This document shows, piece after piece, positions 46,950 through 55,659 of a stretch of 64,000 nucleotides of DNA (the stretch's first letter is position 1; the number at the start of each line of letters is the position of its first letter). A model generated the notes under the pieces. That model ran no database searches. It worked only from the letters and a program-made list of their open reading frames with translations, and was not told the origin of the DNA. The DNA is taken from the NCBI RefSeq assembly GCF_005234135.1, contig NZ_CP039964.1:868001-932000 (forward strand). The letters run 5' to 3'. This DNA is from Pseudorhodobacter turbinis (GTDB lineage: Bacteria > Pseudomonadota > Alphaproteobacteria > Rhodobacterales > Rhodobacteraceae). A program made the position numbers and the translations under genes.

Positions 46950-48591
46950 GGTCTCTGTCTTCGGGCCGGATTTCCCCTTTGCCTATGACGACTGGATCAC
47001 ACACCCAAAGGGCTTGGGGCATCTGCCTGCGTCGGCCCATGGTGCCAAAGTGGCAATCATCGGATCGGGGGCTGCGGGGATTATCGCGGGCTATGAGCTG
47101 ATGAAGCTGGGCGCGCGGCCCATTGTGTTCGAGGCGGGACAATTCGGCGGCAGGCTGCGCTCTCAACCATTTGAGGGGGCGGATGGTGTTATTGCCGAGC
47201 TGGGCGGGATGCGGTTTCCGGTCTCCTCCACCGGGTTTTACCATTATGTGGAAATGCTGGGCATCGAAAGCAGGCCTTTTCCCAACCCGTTGACAGAAGC
47301 GGCAGGCTCCACCGTCATCGACCTTCTGGGCACATCGCATTACGCAAAAACCCTTGCCGATCTGCCCGTGCTGTTTCAAGAAGTGGCCCGCGCCTATGAC
47401 AAGGCGCTGGAGGATGGCGCCAATTTCACCGCCCTGAAACAGGCCATCCGTGACCGTGACAACGCCCGCATCAAAGAGATCTGGAACCCCATCGTCAAAC
47501 AATGGGATGAGCGTACCTTTTACGATTTCGTCGCCTCCTCTGAGGCGTTCAAGGCGCTGTCCTTCCATCACCGTGAGGTTTTCGGGCAGGTCGGGTTCGG
47601 CACCGGCGGCTGGGATTCCGATTTCCCGAACTCGATGTTGGAAATCTTGCGGGTCAATGTGACCGAATGTGATGACCATCAACGCTATATGGTCGGCGGC
47701 GTCGGCCAGGTTCCGCGCAAACTATGGGAGCATGCCCCCGAGGCGATCACCCATTGGCCCAAAGGCACGACGCTGGCCAAGCTGAACGGCGGGGCCACAC
47801 GCGCCGGTGCCGTGCGCATCAAGCGGCTGGAGAACGGCAAAATCCAAATCACCGACCAATGGCAGCGCGCGGAGGAATTCGACGCGGTGCTTGTCACCTG
47901 CCAGAGCCATCTTTTGTCGATCGCCATCGACACCGAGGAAAGCCTCTTTGCCCAAGACCTGTGGATGGCGCTGGACCGCACCCGCTATATGCAATCGGCC
48001 AAGACCTTCGTCATGGTGGACCGCCCGTTCTGGAAAGACCAAGACCCCGAAACCGGGCGCGATGTGATGTCGATGACCCTGACCGACCGGATGACACGCG
48101 GCACCTATCTGTTTGACAACGGGCCGGACAAGCCTTCGGTCATTTGCCTAAGCTATTCATGGATGACCGACGCGCTGAAGGTTCTGCCGCTGCCGGTTGA
48201 AAAGCGGGTGGATCTGGCCTTGTCCTCGCTCGCCCATGTCTATCCTGATCTGGATATCAGGTCGCATATCGTGGGCGATCCGATCACGGTAAGTTGGGAA
48301 AATGATCCGAATTTTCTGGGCGCTTTCAAAGGGGCTTTGCCGGGGCACTACCGCTATAACCTACGGATGTTCGGCCATTTCATGCAAGATGACCTACCCC
48401 CGCAAGAGCGTGGGATATTTTTGGCCGGCGATGGCATCAGCTGGACGCCCGCCTGGGTTGAGGGCGCGGTGCAGACATCCCTCAATGCGGTGGCGGGGAT
48501 TATCCGGCATTTGGGCGGCGGCTTTTACCCCGAGAACCCATCGCCCTGCGACCATTATCCCGAATGGGGGCCAGTGCCTCTAGACAACTAA
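46939..48591 (+). CDS. davB: L-lysine 2-monooxygenase, DavB-like flavoprotein
   Basis: A 550-residue FAD enzyme of the amine-oxidase superfamily. It oxidatively decarboxylates lysine to 5-aminovaleramide. The start VSVFGPDFPFAYDDW, the FAD site AIIGSGAAGIIAGYELMK and the blocks AELGGMRFPVSSTGFYHY, GTGGWDSDFPNSMLEI and DRTRYMQSAKTFVMVDRPF are very close to what I recall of P. putida DavB, closer than to tryptophan 2-monooxygenase (IaaM). davT and davD, for the next steps to glutarate, are not in the window. Its 3' end overlaps that of the convergent ligase gene by 12 bases. Confidence 0.9.
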   Translation: MMNKVSVFGPDFPFAYDDWITHPKGLGHLPASAHGAKVAIIGSGAAGIIAGYELMKLGARPIVFEAGQFGGRLRSQPFEGADGVIAELGGMRFPVSSTGFYHYVEMLGIESRPFPNPLTEAAGSTVIDLLGTSHYAKTLADLPVLFQEVARAYDKALEDGANFTALKQAIRDRDNARIKEIWNPIVKQWDERTFYDFVASSEAFKALSFHHREVFGQVGFGTGGWDSDFPNSMLEILRVNVTECDDHQRYMVGGVGQVPRKLWEHAPEAITHWPKGTTLAKLNGGATRAGAVRIKRLENGKIQITDQWQRAEEFDAVLVTCQSHLLSIAIDTEESLFAQDLWMALDRTRYMQSAKTFVMVDRPFWKDQDPETGRDVMSMTLTDRMTRGTYLFDNGPDKPSVICLSYSWMTDALKVLPLPVEKRVDLALSSLAHVYPDLDIRSHIVGDPITVSWENDPNFLGAFKGALPGHYRYNLRMFGHFMQDDLPPQERGIFLAGDGISWTPAWVEGAVQTSLNAVAGIIRHLGGGFYPENPSPCDHYPEWGPVPLDN

Positions 48592-50004
48592 TCTGGCAAG
48601 GGCGGCGCTGTCAATTTTCGACGCGTGCCGCTTGTCCATCGGGATATTGGCGACCTGCATCACCTTGGGGATACCCAGACGCGCAGCCTGCGCCTGCCAA
48701 TCGGCAAGGCATCGCGCGTCGCCCTCCACCACCAGACAGGCCCCCGCTGCGGTTTCGATCAAGGCGCATCGGGTAACGCCTTCCCACCCCCGCGCGGCGA
48801 CCTCGATCGGAAAGGGAAAGCTCGGCCCTTGCGGCAGGTCCACCTCTGTCCCGCTGCGCCCCAGCAGCCAAAGCCTGCCTTGCGCATCAACATAACCCGC
48901 ATCGCCCGTCCGGTGCCAAATCACCCCGCCATCATGGACCTTGTTCTCGACGTCATGCGCCGGATCGAGGTAGCCGGAGTTGACATGCGCCCCCGCGACC
49001 TGAACCTCATCATCAACCACCCGCAGATCAAGCCCCGCCACGGGCTGCCCGACCAGCAGCCCCTTCCCCTCTGTCATCCTGCGATTGTCATCGGCACTGA
49101 TATCGGCCGCATCCAGATGGGCAATCGGCTCTGCCTCGGTAGAGCCATAGACGCAAACAAGGCGCAGATCCTTTTTGCCCGCCGTCAGTCGCCGCATCAG
49201 ATCGGGGAAAACCGGCCCCCCACCGGTAAAGATCGTATGCAACGTGGCCGGGATCGCCGTCTCTACCAGCTTTTCGCATAGCGACGGCGGCATAAGGGCG
49301 CGCGTTACGGATTGGCGCGCAAGCCACTGCGCAAGGGTGGCGGGTTGCAACCGCGACAGGCGCGACATCTTCCAATTGGGCAAGATTGATGTCCGGCCAC
49401 TGGCGATATTGATCAACACGAACACCGGAAAGCTGACAAGATCCCGCTCTGGCGCATCGCTATGCAGCATGGGGGCGATGGCGCGGTGTTGTGCGTCAAG
49501 AAAGCCGTGGCTGCGCGGAATCGCCTTGGGCAGGCCGCTGGTGCCAGAGGTGAAGGAGATCAGCGCAATATCGTCCGCATCAGGTGCGGGCAGATCGGGC
49601 CTTGTGCCGCGCGATTGCTTGGGCCGCAGGTGGCGCAAAGGCCACAGTTCCGGCAGCGCAAACTTCAACAACCCAAAAGCGCCCCCGCTGCAAAAGGCCG
49701 ATACCCCCCCAAGCTTTGCGGCATGGCGCAGCCCCGCAAGGCCCATTGCCGGTTCAGGCAAAACCACCGTTGCCCCCAGCGACCAAAGGGCCGCAAGCGC
49801 TGCATAAAGGTCGGCATCAAGCGGCATGGCAAGCAAGACCCGATCCCCCTTGCGAATGCCGCGCCGATGCCAGCCGCTTGCCAACGCATCGGCGCGGGAT
49901 TTAAGCTGCGCAAAACTGACCTCGCGCCCTTTGCCATCCACAATCGCAATCCTTTCGGGATGGCGCGCAACAGCGGCGGCGAAATCCGACAGCAGGCTAG
50001 TCAT
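48580..50004 (-). CDS. AMP-forming acid:CoA ligase-like enzyme, OleC-like subgroup
   Basis: A 474-residue adenylate-forming enzyme: A3 motif FTSGTSGLPKAI (about residues 160-171), A5 YGSTEAEP, A7 RTGDAGY and the C-terminal catalytic Lys in RHASKIDSAAL. The middle (LVSFPVFVLINIASGRTSIL) and YGSTEAEPIAHL resemble OleC-type proteins, which form beta-lactones from beta-hydroxy acids, more than classic acyl-CoA ligases. It is the last gene of the seven-gene unit; the start at 50004 overlaps the GNAT gene by 8 bases. Substrate unknown; a beta-hydroxy or prenylated acid would fit the context. Confidence 0.75.
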   Translation of the reverse strand: MTSLLSDFAAAVARHPERIAIVDGKGREVSFAQLKSRADALASGWHRRGIRKGDRVLLAMPLDADLYAALAALWSLGATVVLPEPAMGLAGLRHAAKLGGVSAFCSGGAFGLLKFALPELWPLRHLRPKQSRGTRPDLPAPDADDIALISFTSGTSGLPKAIPRSHGFLDAQHRAIAPMLHSDAPERDLVSFPVFVLINIASGRTSILPNWKMSRLSRLQPATLAQWLARQSVTRALMPPSLCEKLVETAIPATLHTIFTGGGPVFPDLMRRLTAGKKDLRLVCVYGSTEAEPIAHLDAADISADDNRRMTEGKGLLVGQPVAGLDLRVVDDEVQVAGAHVNSGYLDPAHDVENKVHDGGVIWHRTGDAGYVDAQGRLWLLGRSGTEVDLPQGPSFPFPIEVAARGWEGVTRCALIETAAGACLVVEGDARCLADWQAQAARLGIPKVMQVANIPMDKRHASKIDSAALARLVV

Positions 50005-50842
50005 CCAGAACCAGCCCGAACAAACCATAACGACGAAAGACTTCTGCCCCTTCGGCCGCGCTGCGCAATGCAGAAAGATTATCTTCATGGATCAGCGCAT
50101 GGATGGCGGTGTCATAGCCCTCGGCCACGGCGGCCTTGTGAAACGCATAGGCCAGATGCTGCCCCGCCCCTTTTTCCAGGCTGGCATAGGTTTTTAAAAT
50201 GGCGCTGCGGGGCTTTGGGCCTTCGGCATAATTCGGGGTGCCGAACAAAAAACCCGCCAAGCTTTGATCCGGCCGGCGGGCGAAAAAGATCAACTCACGC
50301 TTTAGCAGCGGCACCATGGGCATATACATCGCCAAAAATGCATCCCGCCCAATCGGTTTGTAAAAGGCGTTGCGGGAAAATGCAGCAGTCGACAGTGTGA
50401 ACACCTGATCAAATAGCGCTTCGGGATTTGTGCCGTCCCATGGTGTGACCTCAAATGCCGCTGTCGTCGGGGGGGCCGTCAGGGCGGTTTGCGTAAGCGG
50501 CACACGGGCCGAGAAATAACTGCTGATCTGGGCAAAGCCCGCGTCTTGCATGACTTTCAGCGCGACGGGGTTTTGCGCAGGCTCCATCAAGAACTCCGGG
50601 CTGCCGTCGCTTTGGGTCACGAAACGGTAGCTGTGCCATGTGTCGCCCTCCATCGGGCCGATGACACGGCGCAGCCCCGCCTCACGGATAAAGGCAAGGG
50701 CCTGGGCCAATACATCCGCCCCCGCCGCAGCCGTCTTGCACGTGAACGCCCCCAACGCCGCGGCGGGCACACCCTCCCATTCGGGGGCATCCAGATAGGC
50801 GGTGATCTTTGCGCCATCGGCACGGAAAACCTGTTGTGTCAT
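49997..50842 (-). CDS. GNAT-family acyltransferase of the HMGR cluster
   Basis: A 281-residue protein. The front half has FIREAGLRRVIGPMEGDTWH and the back half the acyl-CoA-binding segment AILKTYASLEKGAGQHLAYA (about residues 213-232), ending HEDNLSALRSAAEGAEVFRR, a usual GNAT close. Longer than single-domain GNATs, it may have a degenerate N-terminal GNAT-like half. Start 50842 overlaps the kinase-like gene by ATGA. It may N- or O-acylate an intermediate, perhaps the amine added by the DUF3419 enzyme. Confidence 0.7.
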   Translation of the reverse strand: MTQQVFRADGAKITAYLDAPEWEGVPAAALGAFTCKTAAAGADVLAQALAFIREAGLRRVIGPMEGDTWHSYRFVTQSDGSPEFLMEPAQNPVALKVMQDAGFAQISSYFSARVPLTQTALTAPPTTAAFEVTPWDGTNPEALFDQVFTLSTAAFSRNAFYKPIGRDAFLAMYMPMVPLLKRELIFFARRPDQSLAGFLFGTPNYAEGPKPRSAILKTYASLEKGAGQHLAYAFHKAAVAEGYDTAIHALIHEDNLSALRSAAEGAEVFRRYGLFGLVLDD

Positions 50843-52149
50843 GCGGAAATACCAATCGAGATCAAATAAGTAGAAAGCGGGATCACAAGCGCCAGCAGCG
50901 TCAGCTTGCCCACACGCGCCCGCAAAAACCATTGCGGACAGAACGAAGGAACAGCAGCCGCCAGAAAAAGACAACCCAGCACCACCGGCCACATCGCCCC
51001 GTTCCAGTTCGATGCATCCGGGTTCAGGCTGATCACCCCCGCATAAAGCAGACAGATCGCCCCCGCCTCGGCCAAAAGGCCCGCAATGCGCAGCGCAGGC
51101 CTTTTTGGTGTCAGGGCAAGCGCGCTTAACCCCAGCGTCATTCCCATCGCCGTCATCCCGTAAAAGCTGACGGCATTCCATCCGCTTGCCGTGCCCAAGG
51201 TCAGCCAGCCAAAGCTGACAAGGGCCAGCGCCGCGACGACATCAAGATCGGGGAGCTTGGCCCCGCACGGGGCGGCACTGCGCGCCCATGCGTGCGCAGC
51301 AAGTACCAAAATGGGCAGCAGTGCATTTTGTACCATCGTCACCGCAAGCAGCAAAAAGACGGTGATAACATAGACATGCGCCGCGTGTTTGCTTAGCCCG
51401 ATCCGTGGTGCGACGGTTCTGAATATGATGATGCTAATAGCGAAAATGCCTGCAAGGGTCAGCAATTCCGCCAAGGGGCTTGTCGCGTGAACCGACAGAA
51501 ACACCAGCAAGCCAAGCGGGAGAAAAAAGTTGTCAAAGCCGCGCCAACTGGTGGCCTCGACCAAGGTGCCAAACCCCGCGACCATGACAGACAGCACGAT
51601 GATATTCAGCGGGGCAAGGCCCGTCATGACCATCAGGCAAAGAATAGATATCAGCAGGGTGACAAAGAAAAAGACAACGCTGCCCTCGATGCTTTTGATG
51701 CCATCCTCGATCTTGAAAAAGCGGGTGCCATAGGTGCTGCCAGCCAAGGCGGCGGCGGCATCGGCAAGGGTCAAAACCGCGATTGGCAAAACGTAAAGAT
51801 AGAGCCGGTCCTGCGCCAGAAACAGGCACAGCCCAACCGAGATCGCCAAAAGCAGATCCCCGTAAGAACTCCGCCCGACCCCGTGCAAGGTCTTTCCCAA
51901 GCGCGAATTCGGCAAGCGCAACACCAGCATCACGCCAAGCGTCACCCCCACCAAAAGATAGACCGGCCAACGCTCGGGAAACAGCCACGGCAGCACCAGC
52001 GCATAAAGCCCGGTGCCGATATGGATCAGCTTGCGCTGCACCTCGGCGCCGATCTGCCATTTTGCCGCAAGCTGGCGCACCACACCCATCAGCCCCAGCA
52101 GAACCGCGACCGAGGCCAGCGCCAGCATGAGTTGCCAGAACGCGCTCAC
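50839..52149 (-). CDS. Dolichol/phytol-kinase-like membrane enzyme with extra C-terminal membrane half
   Basis: A 436-residue polytopic protein. The first half (about 1-235) has features of the CTP-dependent polyprenol/phytol kinase and CDP-lipid synthase superfamily: RKLIHIGTGLY, SSYGDLLLAI, LTLADAAAALAGSTYGTRFF and GIKSIEGSVVFF. The second half adds about six more hydrophobic helices (from ITVFLLLAVTMVQNALL onward) that I cannot assign. Typical phytol kinases are little more than half this length. In this cluster it could phosphorylate a prenyl alcohol or activate a lipid with CTP. Overlaps both neighbours by four bases. Confidence 0.72.
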   Translation of the reverse strand: MSAFWQLMLALASVAVLLGLMGVVRQLAAKWQIGAEVQRKLIHIGTGLYALVLPWLFPERWPVYLLVGVTLGVMLVLRLPNSRLGKTLHGVGRSSYGDLLLAISVGLCLFLAQDRLYLYVLPIAVLTLADAAAALAGSTYGTRFFKIEDGIKSIEGSVVFFFVTLLISILCLMVMTGLAPLNIIVLSVMVAGFGTLVEATSWRGFDNFFLPLGLLVFLSVHATSPLAELLTLAGIFAISIIIFRTVAPRIGLSKHAAHVYVITVFLLLAVTMVQNALLPILVLAAHAWARSAAPCGAKLPDLDVVAALALVSFGWLTLGTASGWNAVSFYGMTAMGMTLGLSALALTPKRPALRIAGLLAEAGAICLLYAGVISLNPDASNWNGAMWPVVLGCLFLAAAVPSFCPQWFLRARVGKLTLLALVIPLSTYLISIGISA

Positions 52150-53246
52150 CCTTTGACCTCTTCCACGACCAGATCGGAATAAAAGAACGCCTTGTCGCGC
52201 GGTTTCAGCCGATCCTCGATATCGCTGCGGGTTGTCACCTTATCCGCAAAAGCCTGCGGGACGCGGCGCGGTGCCATCATGTTCCAATAGACCAAGCGCG
52301 CACCGGGGGCCGAGGCGCGCAGGATGCTGCCATAAACCTGTGCAAAGACCTCGGGCGACATATATTCGAAAATATCGGACAGGTTGAAACCGTCTGCCTT
52401 CTCGCCGGTTGAAATGAAAGCCTCCAGCGATCCGGGACGAATGTCGAGCCGGTCCAGACGGGATTTGATCACCTCGAAATGCTCGGCCCGCCAGGTCATC
52501 GGCAGGGCCTCGCCATGGGTGCCCTTCATGATCCAGTGGAGATAGGAGTTTTGCGCCGGATCGCCAATAACAGCCGCATGATGGATACGACGCGCGACAT
52601 GCTGTGCGGGGCTGCCCTCGACATGGTCGAAAAAGGCCTTGTCCCGCCCCATCCGCCCCATAACAAAACGCGAGAAAAAAACGTTCAGCAACAGCCGCCA
52701 GCGCCATGTGTTGAACCACCTGTCAAGGAACGCCTGACGAGCCGCCTTGGGGCGCGACACAAAAATCGCGTCGATCGTTTTGCGGGAATGGACCAAGGGC
52801 AAAAGCCGGGTTCGGAAAATACGGAAGTAACGCTCAAACTTGCCGACGCCGCCCGCGCCATGCAGGGCGACCTCATCGGCCAGAGTGTTCCAGAACGCCT
52901 GCACCTCAGGGGCGGCCCCCGCCAGCGCCTTGACCAAAAGCACCTTGCGCTCGGTCGAAGGGCGCGCGCCCATCAGTGCCAGAAACTCCGCATGATCCAG
53001 ATTGCGAAACATGCCAATCCGCAGCTGAAGACATGCAATCTGGGCCGGAGACAGATCCACCACCACGACCTTCTTGGGGTCCAATGTCAGCATTGCAAGC
53101 GCATTGTCACCGGCAGAACATATCGACACCAAGGTGCCGCCTGCGCAATCCCCCAAGCCTTCGGTCAGCACATCGGCATCCTCCCAAAGCTGGGCATAGC
53201 GGATGTGGTCAAAGGCGGCCTTGGCCTCAATCTCAGATCTCTGCAT
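52146..53246 (-). CDS. DUF3419 (BtaA-like) SAM-dependent 3-amino-3-carboxypropyl transferase
   Basis: A 366-residue protein starting with the BtaA-like IRYAQLWEDADVLTEGL, then the SAM site LVSICSAGDNALAML (about residues 39-53) and VVVVDLSPAQIACLQL. Later motifs include NSYLHWIMKGTHG and YWNMMAPRRVP. Characterised BtaA moves the 3-amino-3-carboxypropyl group of SAM onto diacylglycerol for betaine lipids. No BtaB-type N-methyltransferase is adjacent, so a different acceptor or final head group is likely. Start 53246 overlaps the upstream gene by 14 bases. Confidence 0.8.
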   Translation of the reverse strand: MQRSEIEAKAAFDHIRYAQLWEDADVLTEGLGDCAGGTLVSICSAGDNALAMLTLDPKKVVVVDLSPAQIACLQLRIGMFRNLDHAEFLALMGARPSTERKVLLVKALAGAAPEVQAFWNTLADEVALHGAGGVGKFERYFRIFRTRLLPLVHSRKTIDAIFVSRPKAARQAFLDRWFNTWRWRLLLNVFFSRFVMGRMGRDKAFFDHVEGSPAQHVARRIHHAAVIGDPAQNSYLHWIMKGTHGEALPMTWRAEHFEVIKSRLDRLDIRPGSLEAFISTGEKADGFNLSDIFEYMSPEVFAQVYGSILRASAPGARLVYWNMMAPRRVPQAFADKVTTRSDIEDRLKPRDKAFFYSDLVVEEVKG

Positions 53247-55659
53247 CACGACGCTCCACCAATCCGGTTGCCCCGTCAACGGTAAGGGTTTCACCGTCCC
53301 TGATCCATTGCGTCGCCCCCTTGAGGCCCACCACACAAGGGATACCCAACTCCCGCGCCACAATCGCGGAATGCGAGAGCAGTGACCCCCGCTCCACCAC
53401 AATCGCGGCGGCATTGGAAAACACCGCAATCCAGCCCGGATCGGTATGGCGGGCGACCAGAATATCACCGGGGGTCAGGGATTCGGTCCGCGGGTCGCGG
53501 ATCACCCTTGCCCGCGCCGTCACCTGCCCCGCCGAACAGCCCGTACCGCTGCGCGCGGCCGCATTGTCCTGCACGGTGGGGATATGGTTCCACAGCGGCG
53601 CGATGGCCGGCCCGCGCAGCTCTATCCGTTCCGGCGGGTCCGGGCGTTTGGCGGCGGCCATATCTTCGGCCTTGCGCAGCGCCACAAGCGCTTTGAGGTC
53701 CGGCGACAGCCCATAGCCCTCTACCGCGCCGAGCAGCTCATCCTTGGTCAAAAAGAACACATCGCGCGGGGCGGCCAACAGGTCACGGGCGGCAAACTCC
53801 CGTCCAAGAGCAAGGAAAACGCGGCGGGTATAGCCAAAGATGCGCGTCCTCTCGAACCGCAGGTTCTCGCGGTCCCGCACACGGTTCTTGGCCCAGCCGA
53901 TCAGCCATTTTGCAACCAGCCGTTTGACCGGATTTTTAGAAAACAGCGCCTTCCAGTCCGGCTCTGCCGGGATGTGTTGCGCCACGGGGCCGCGCGCGGC
54001 ACTGGCCGCAATCGCCTGTAGCAGGCTAGAGGGATCATCGGTCAAAGGGATGCTCTCCAGCTTCAGCTCTTCGGTGCAGCGGTCGCCGAATTTATCCAGA
54101 TAGGCCTGCACCTCGGCAGCAATCTGGGGGTGCTCGTCAAGCGCCGCCAGTCCCTGTTCGCGCAGCGCATCCGCAAGCCCTGCCGCCCCGACCATTTGCC
54201 CCAGTCGGGCGATACGCTGTGCAGGCTCGGCGGAAATGATATCGCCCTGCCCGATCATAACATCATTATGCAGGCGCAACCCCTCTGGCCCCAGCCATTT
54301 CTCCAACAGATTGCGTGAGGCGCCAAAGGCGATCATGCACAGAAAATCATTGACCAAGGGGGCATCCCAGCGGTCCAGTAGGCTGCTCTCGATCCGGCGG
54401 TATTCGGCGGCAAGTGCCGTTGGCCCCGCCGTGCCGGCATCAAACCCGCTGCCCAGCGCCGCATTCAAACGCCCGTAAAAGCGCGCCCGCGTGCGTGGCA
54501 AGCGGACGGCCTGCCAGATCAGACCGCCGCCCACCTTGACCAGCTTCAGATATTCCAACACGCGGGCAGCACCCTGTGCCGGAGGCGGGCCGATTGCATC
54601 GGTAACCTCAGCGGGCATCGGCGTTGCAACCCCCATCATGGTTTCCATATAGGCCCGGTTCAGCGAAAACCCCGGCAACAGGGCCAGCGCCTGATACCAG
54701 TTGACAAGGTTGTAATAGACCCGCCCGTCAACCCGCCCCAGCATATTGCCAAAGACCGCCGCATTGGCGTCAATCCGGGCCTCGGGCACCCCCAAAAGCG
54801 TAACAAACGCCCGATACACCCGCGCATAGATATGCACCGCAAAAGAATAGGTTAGCGGGCTGACCATGCCGGGATAGCTTTCGACGATGTTGGAATTGTC
54901 AAAGATTGTCAGGGCCGTGTCCGGTTGCGGTGGCGCAAGCAGCGCCGTCGTGATCGGCCGCGATTGCAGGATATGCAGCCCCTCGGCGTCAAAGGCCCAT
55001 TCGATATCTTGCGGCGTGCCAAAGGCCGCCTCGGCACGGCGGGCAAGGTCGGCCACTTGGGTCGCTTGCTCCGGGGTCAGAACCTCAGGCACGGCAGGTC
55101 CATGCACGATGCTGCCCACGGTCCAATCCTCACCGTCTTCCTCGCCCGAGACCAGACGTTCCCCCAGCCCTGCGATAGCCGAGATGACAACCTTATTGCG
55201 CAGCCCGCTGACCGGATCGGCGGAAAAGGCGACCCCTGCGGATATGGCATCAATCATCCGCTGCACAATCACGGCAGGCCCCTCGGCCTCGCCGCCCGAT
55301 TTCACCGCGCGGTAGGTTGCGACGGTTTCCGAAAATCCCGATTGCCAGACTTGCCCCGCCGCCTTCCAGACATCCCCCCGCGCCACATTCAGGTGCGTGT
55401 CGAACTGCCCGGCATGGCTGTTTTGTGCGCCATCCTCGGCACGGGCCGAGCTGCGAACGGCATAGGGCCCAGCGCCCAATGCGGTAAGGGCAGCCTCCAG
55501 CCCGTTTGGCTTTGCACCTGCCTCAAAGGCCTCGGCGCGGATCACAAAGAAGGCCGGAGGGTTGAACCCGAAACCGGCCAGCCGTGACAGGGCTGCGGCC
55601 TTGCCGCCAACCACATCTACGTTCGTTGCCGCCTCTTGGGGGATCACAAATGAACTCAT
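53233..55659 (-). CDS. Rifampin-phosphotransferase/PEP-synthase-like dikinase
   Basis: An 808-residue three-domain protein: N-terminal ATP-grasp domain (VVGGKAAALSRLAGFGFNPP, YAVRSSARAED, VIVQRMIDAISAGVAFSADP, IEWAFDAEGLHILQSRP), a large middle domain (about residues 270-690) and a C-terminal swivelling phospho-His domain with RGSLLSHSAIVARELGIP, where H763 is the likely phosphocarrier. It lacks the C-terminal PEP/pyruvate barrel of true PEP synthase, so ATP-driven phosphorylation of another substrate, as in Rph, is expected. Start at 55659 overlaps ubiA by ATGA. A prenyl or sterol-like alcohol is a possible acceptor. Confidence 0.8.
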   Translation of the reverse strand: MSSFVIPQEAATNVDVVGGKAAALSRLAGFGFNPPAFFVIRAEAFEAGAKPNGLEAALTALGAGPYAVRSSARAEDGAQNSHAGQFDTHLNVARGDVWKAAGQVWQSGFSETVATYRAVKSGGEAEGPAVIVQRMIDAISAGVAFSADPVSGLRNKVVISAIAGLGERLVSGEEDGEDWTVGSIVHGPAVPEVLTPEQATQVADLARRAEAAFGTPQDIEWAFDAEGLHILQSRPITTALLAPPQPDTALTIFDNSNIVESYPGMVSPLTYSFAVHIYARVYRAFVTLLGVPEARIDANAAVFGNMLGRVDGRVYYNLVNWYQALALLPGFSLNRAYMETMMGVATPMPAEVTDAIGPPPAQGAARVLEYLKLVKVGGGLIWQAVRLPRTRARFYGRLNAALGSGFDAGTAGPTALAAEYRRIESSLLDRWDAPLVNDFLCMIAFGASRNLLEKWLGPEGLRLHNDVMIGQGDIISAEPAQRIARLGQMVGAAGLADALREQGLAALDEHPQIAAEVQAYLDKFGDRCTEELKLESIPLTDDPSSLLQAIAASAARGPVAQHIPAEPDWKALFSKNPVKRLVAKWLIGWAKNRVRDRENLRFERTRIFGYTRRVFLALGREFAARDLLAAPRDVFFLTKDELLGAVEGYGLSPDLKALVALRKAEDMAAAKRPDPPERIELRGPAIAPLWNHIPTVQDNAAARSGTGCSAGQVTARARVIRDPRTESLTPGDILVARHTDPGWIAVFSNAAAIVVERGSLLSHSAIVARELGIPCVVGLKGATQWIRDGETLTVDGATGLVERRDAEI

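Noticed and set aside
46939..48591. Tryptophan 2-monooxygenase for auxin synthesis (iaaM, with the amidase as iaaH)
   Set aside because: The N-terminus and long blocks match lysine monooxygenase DavB better, and the amidase is a nitrilase-type enzyme, not the amidase-signature IaaH.
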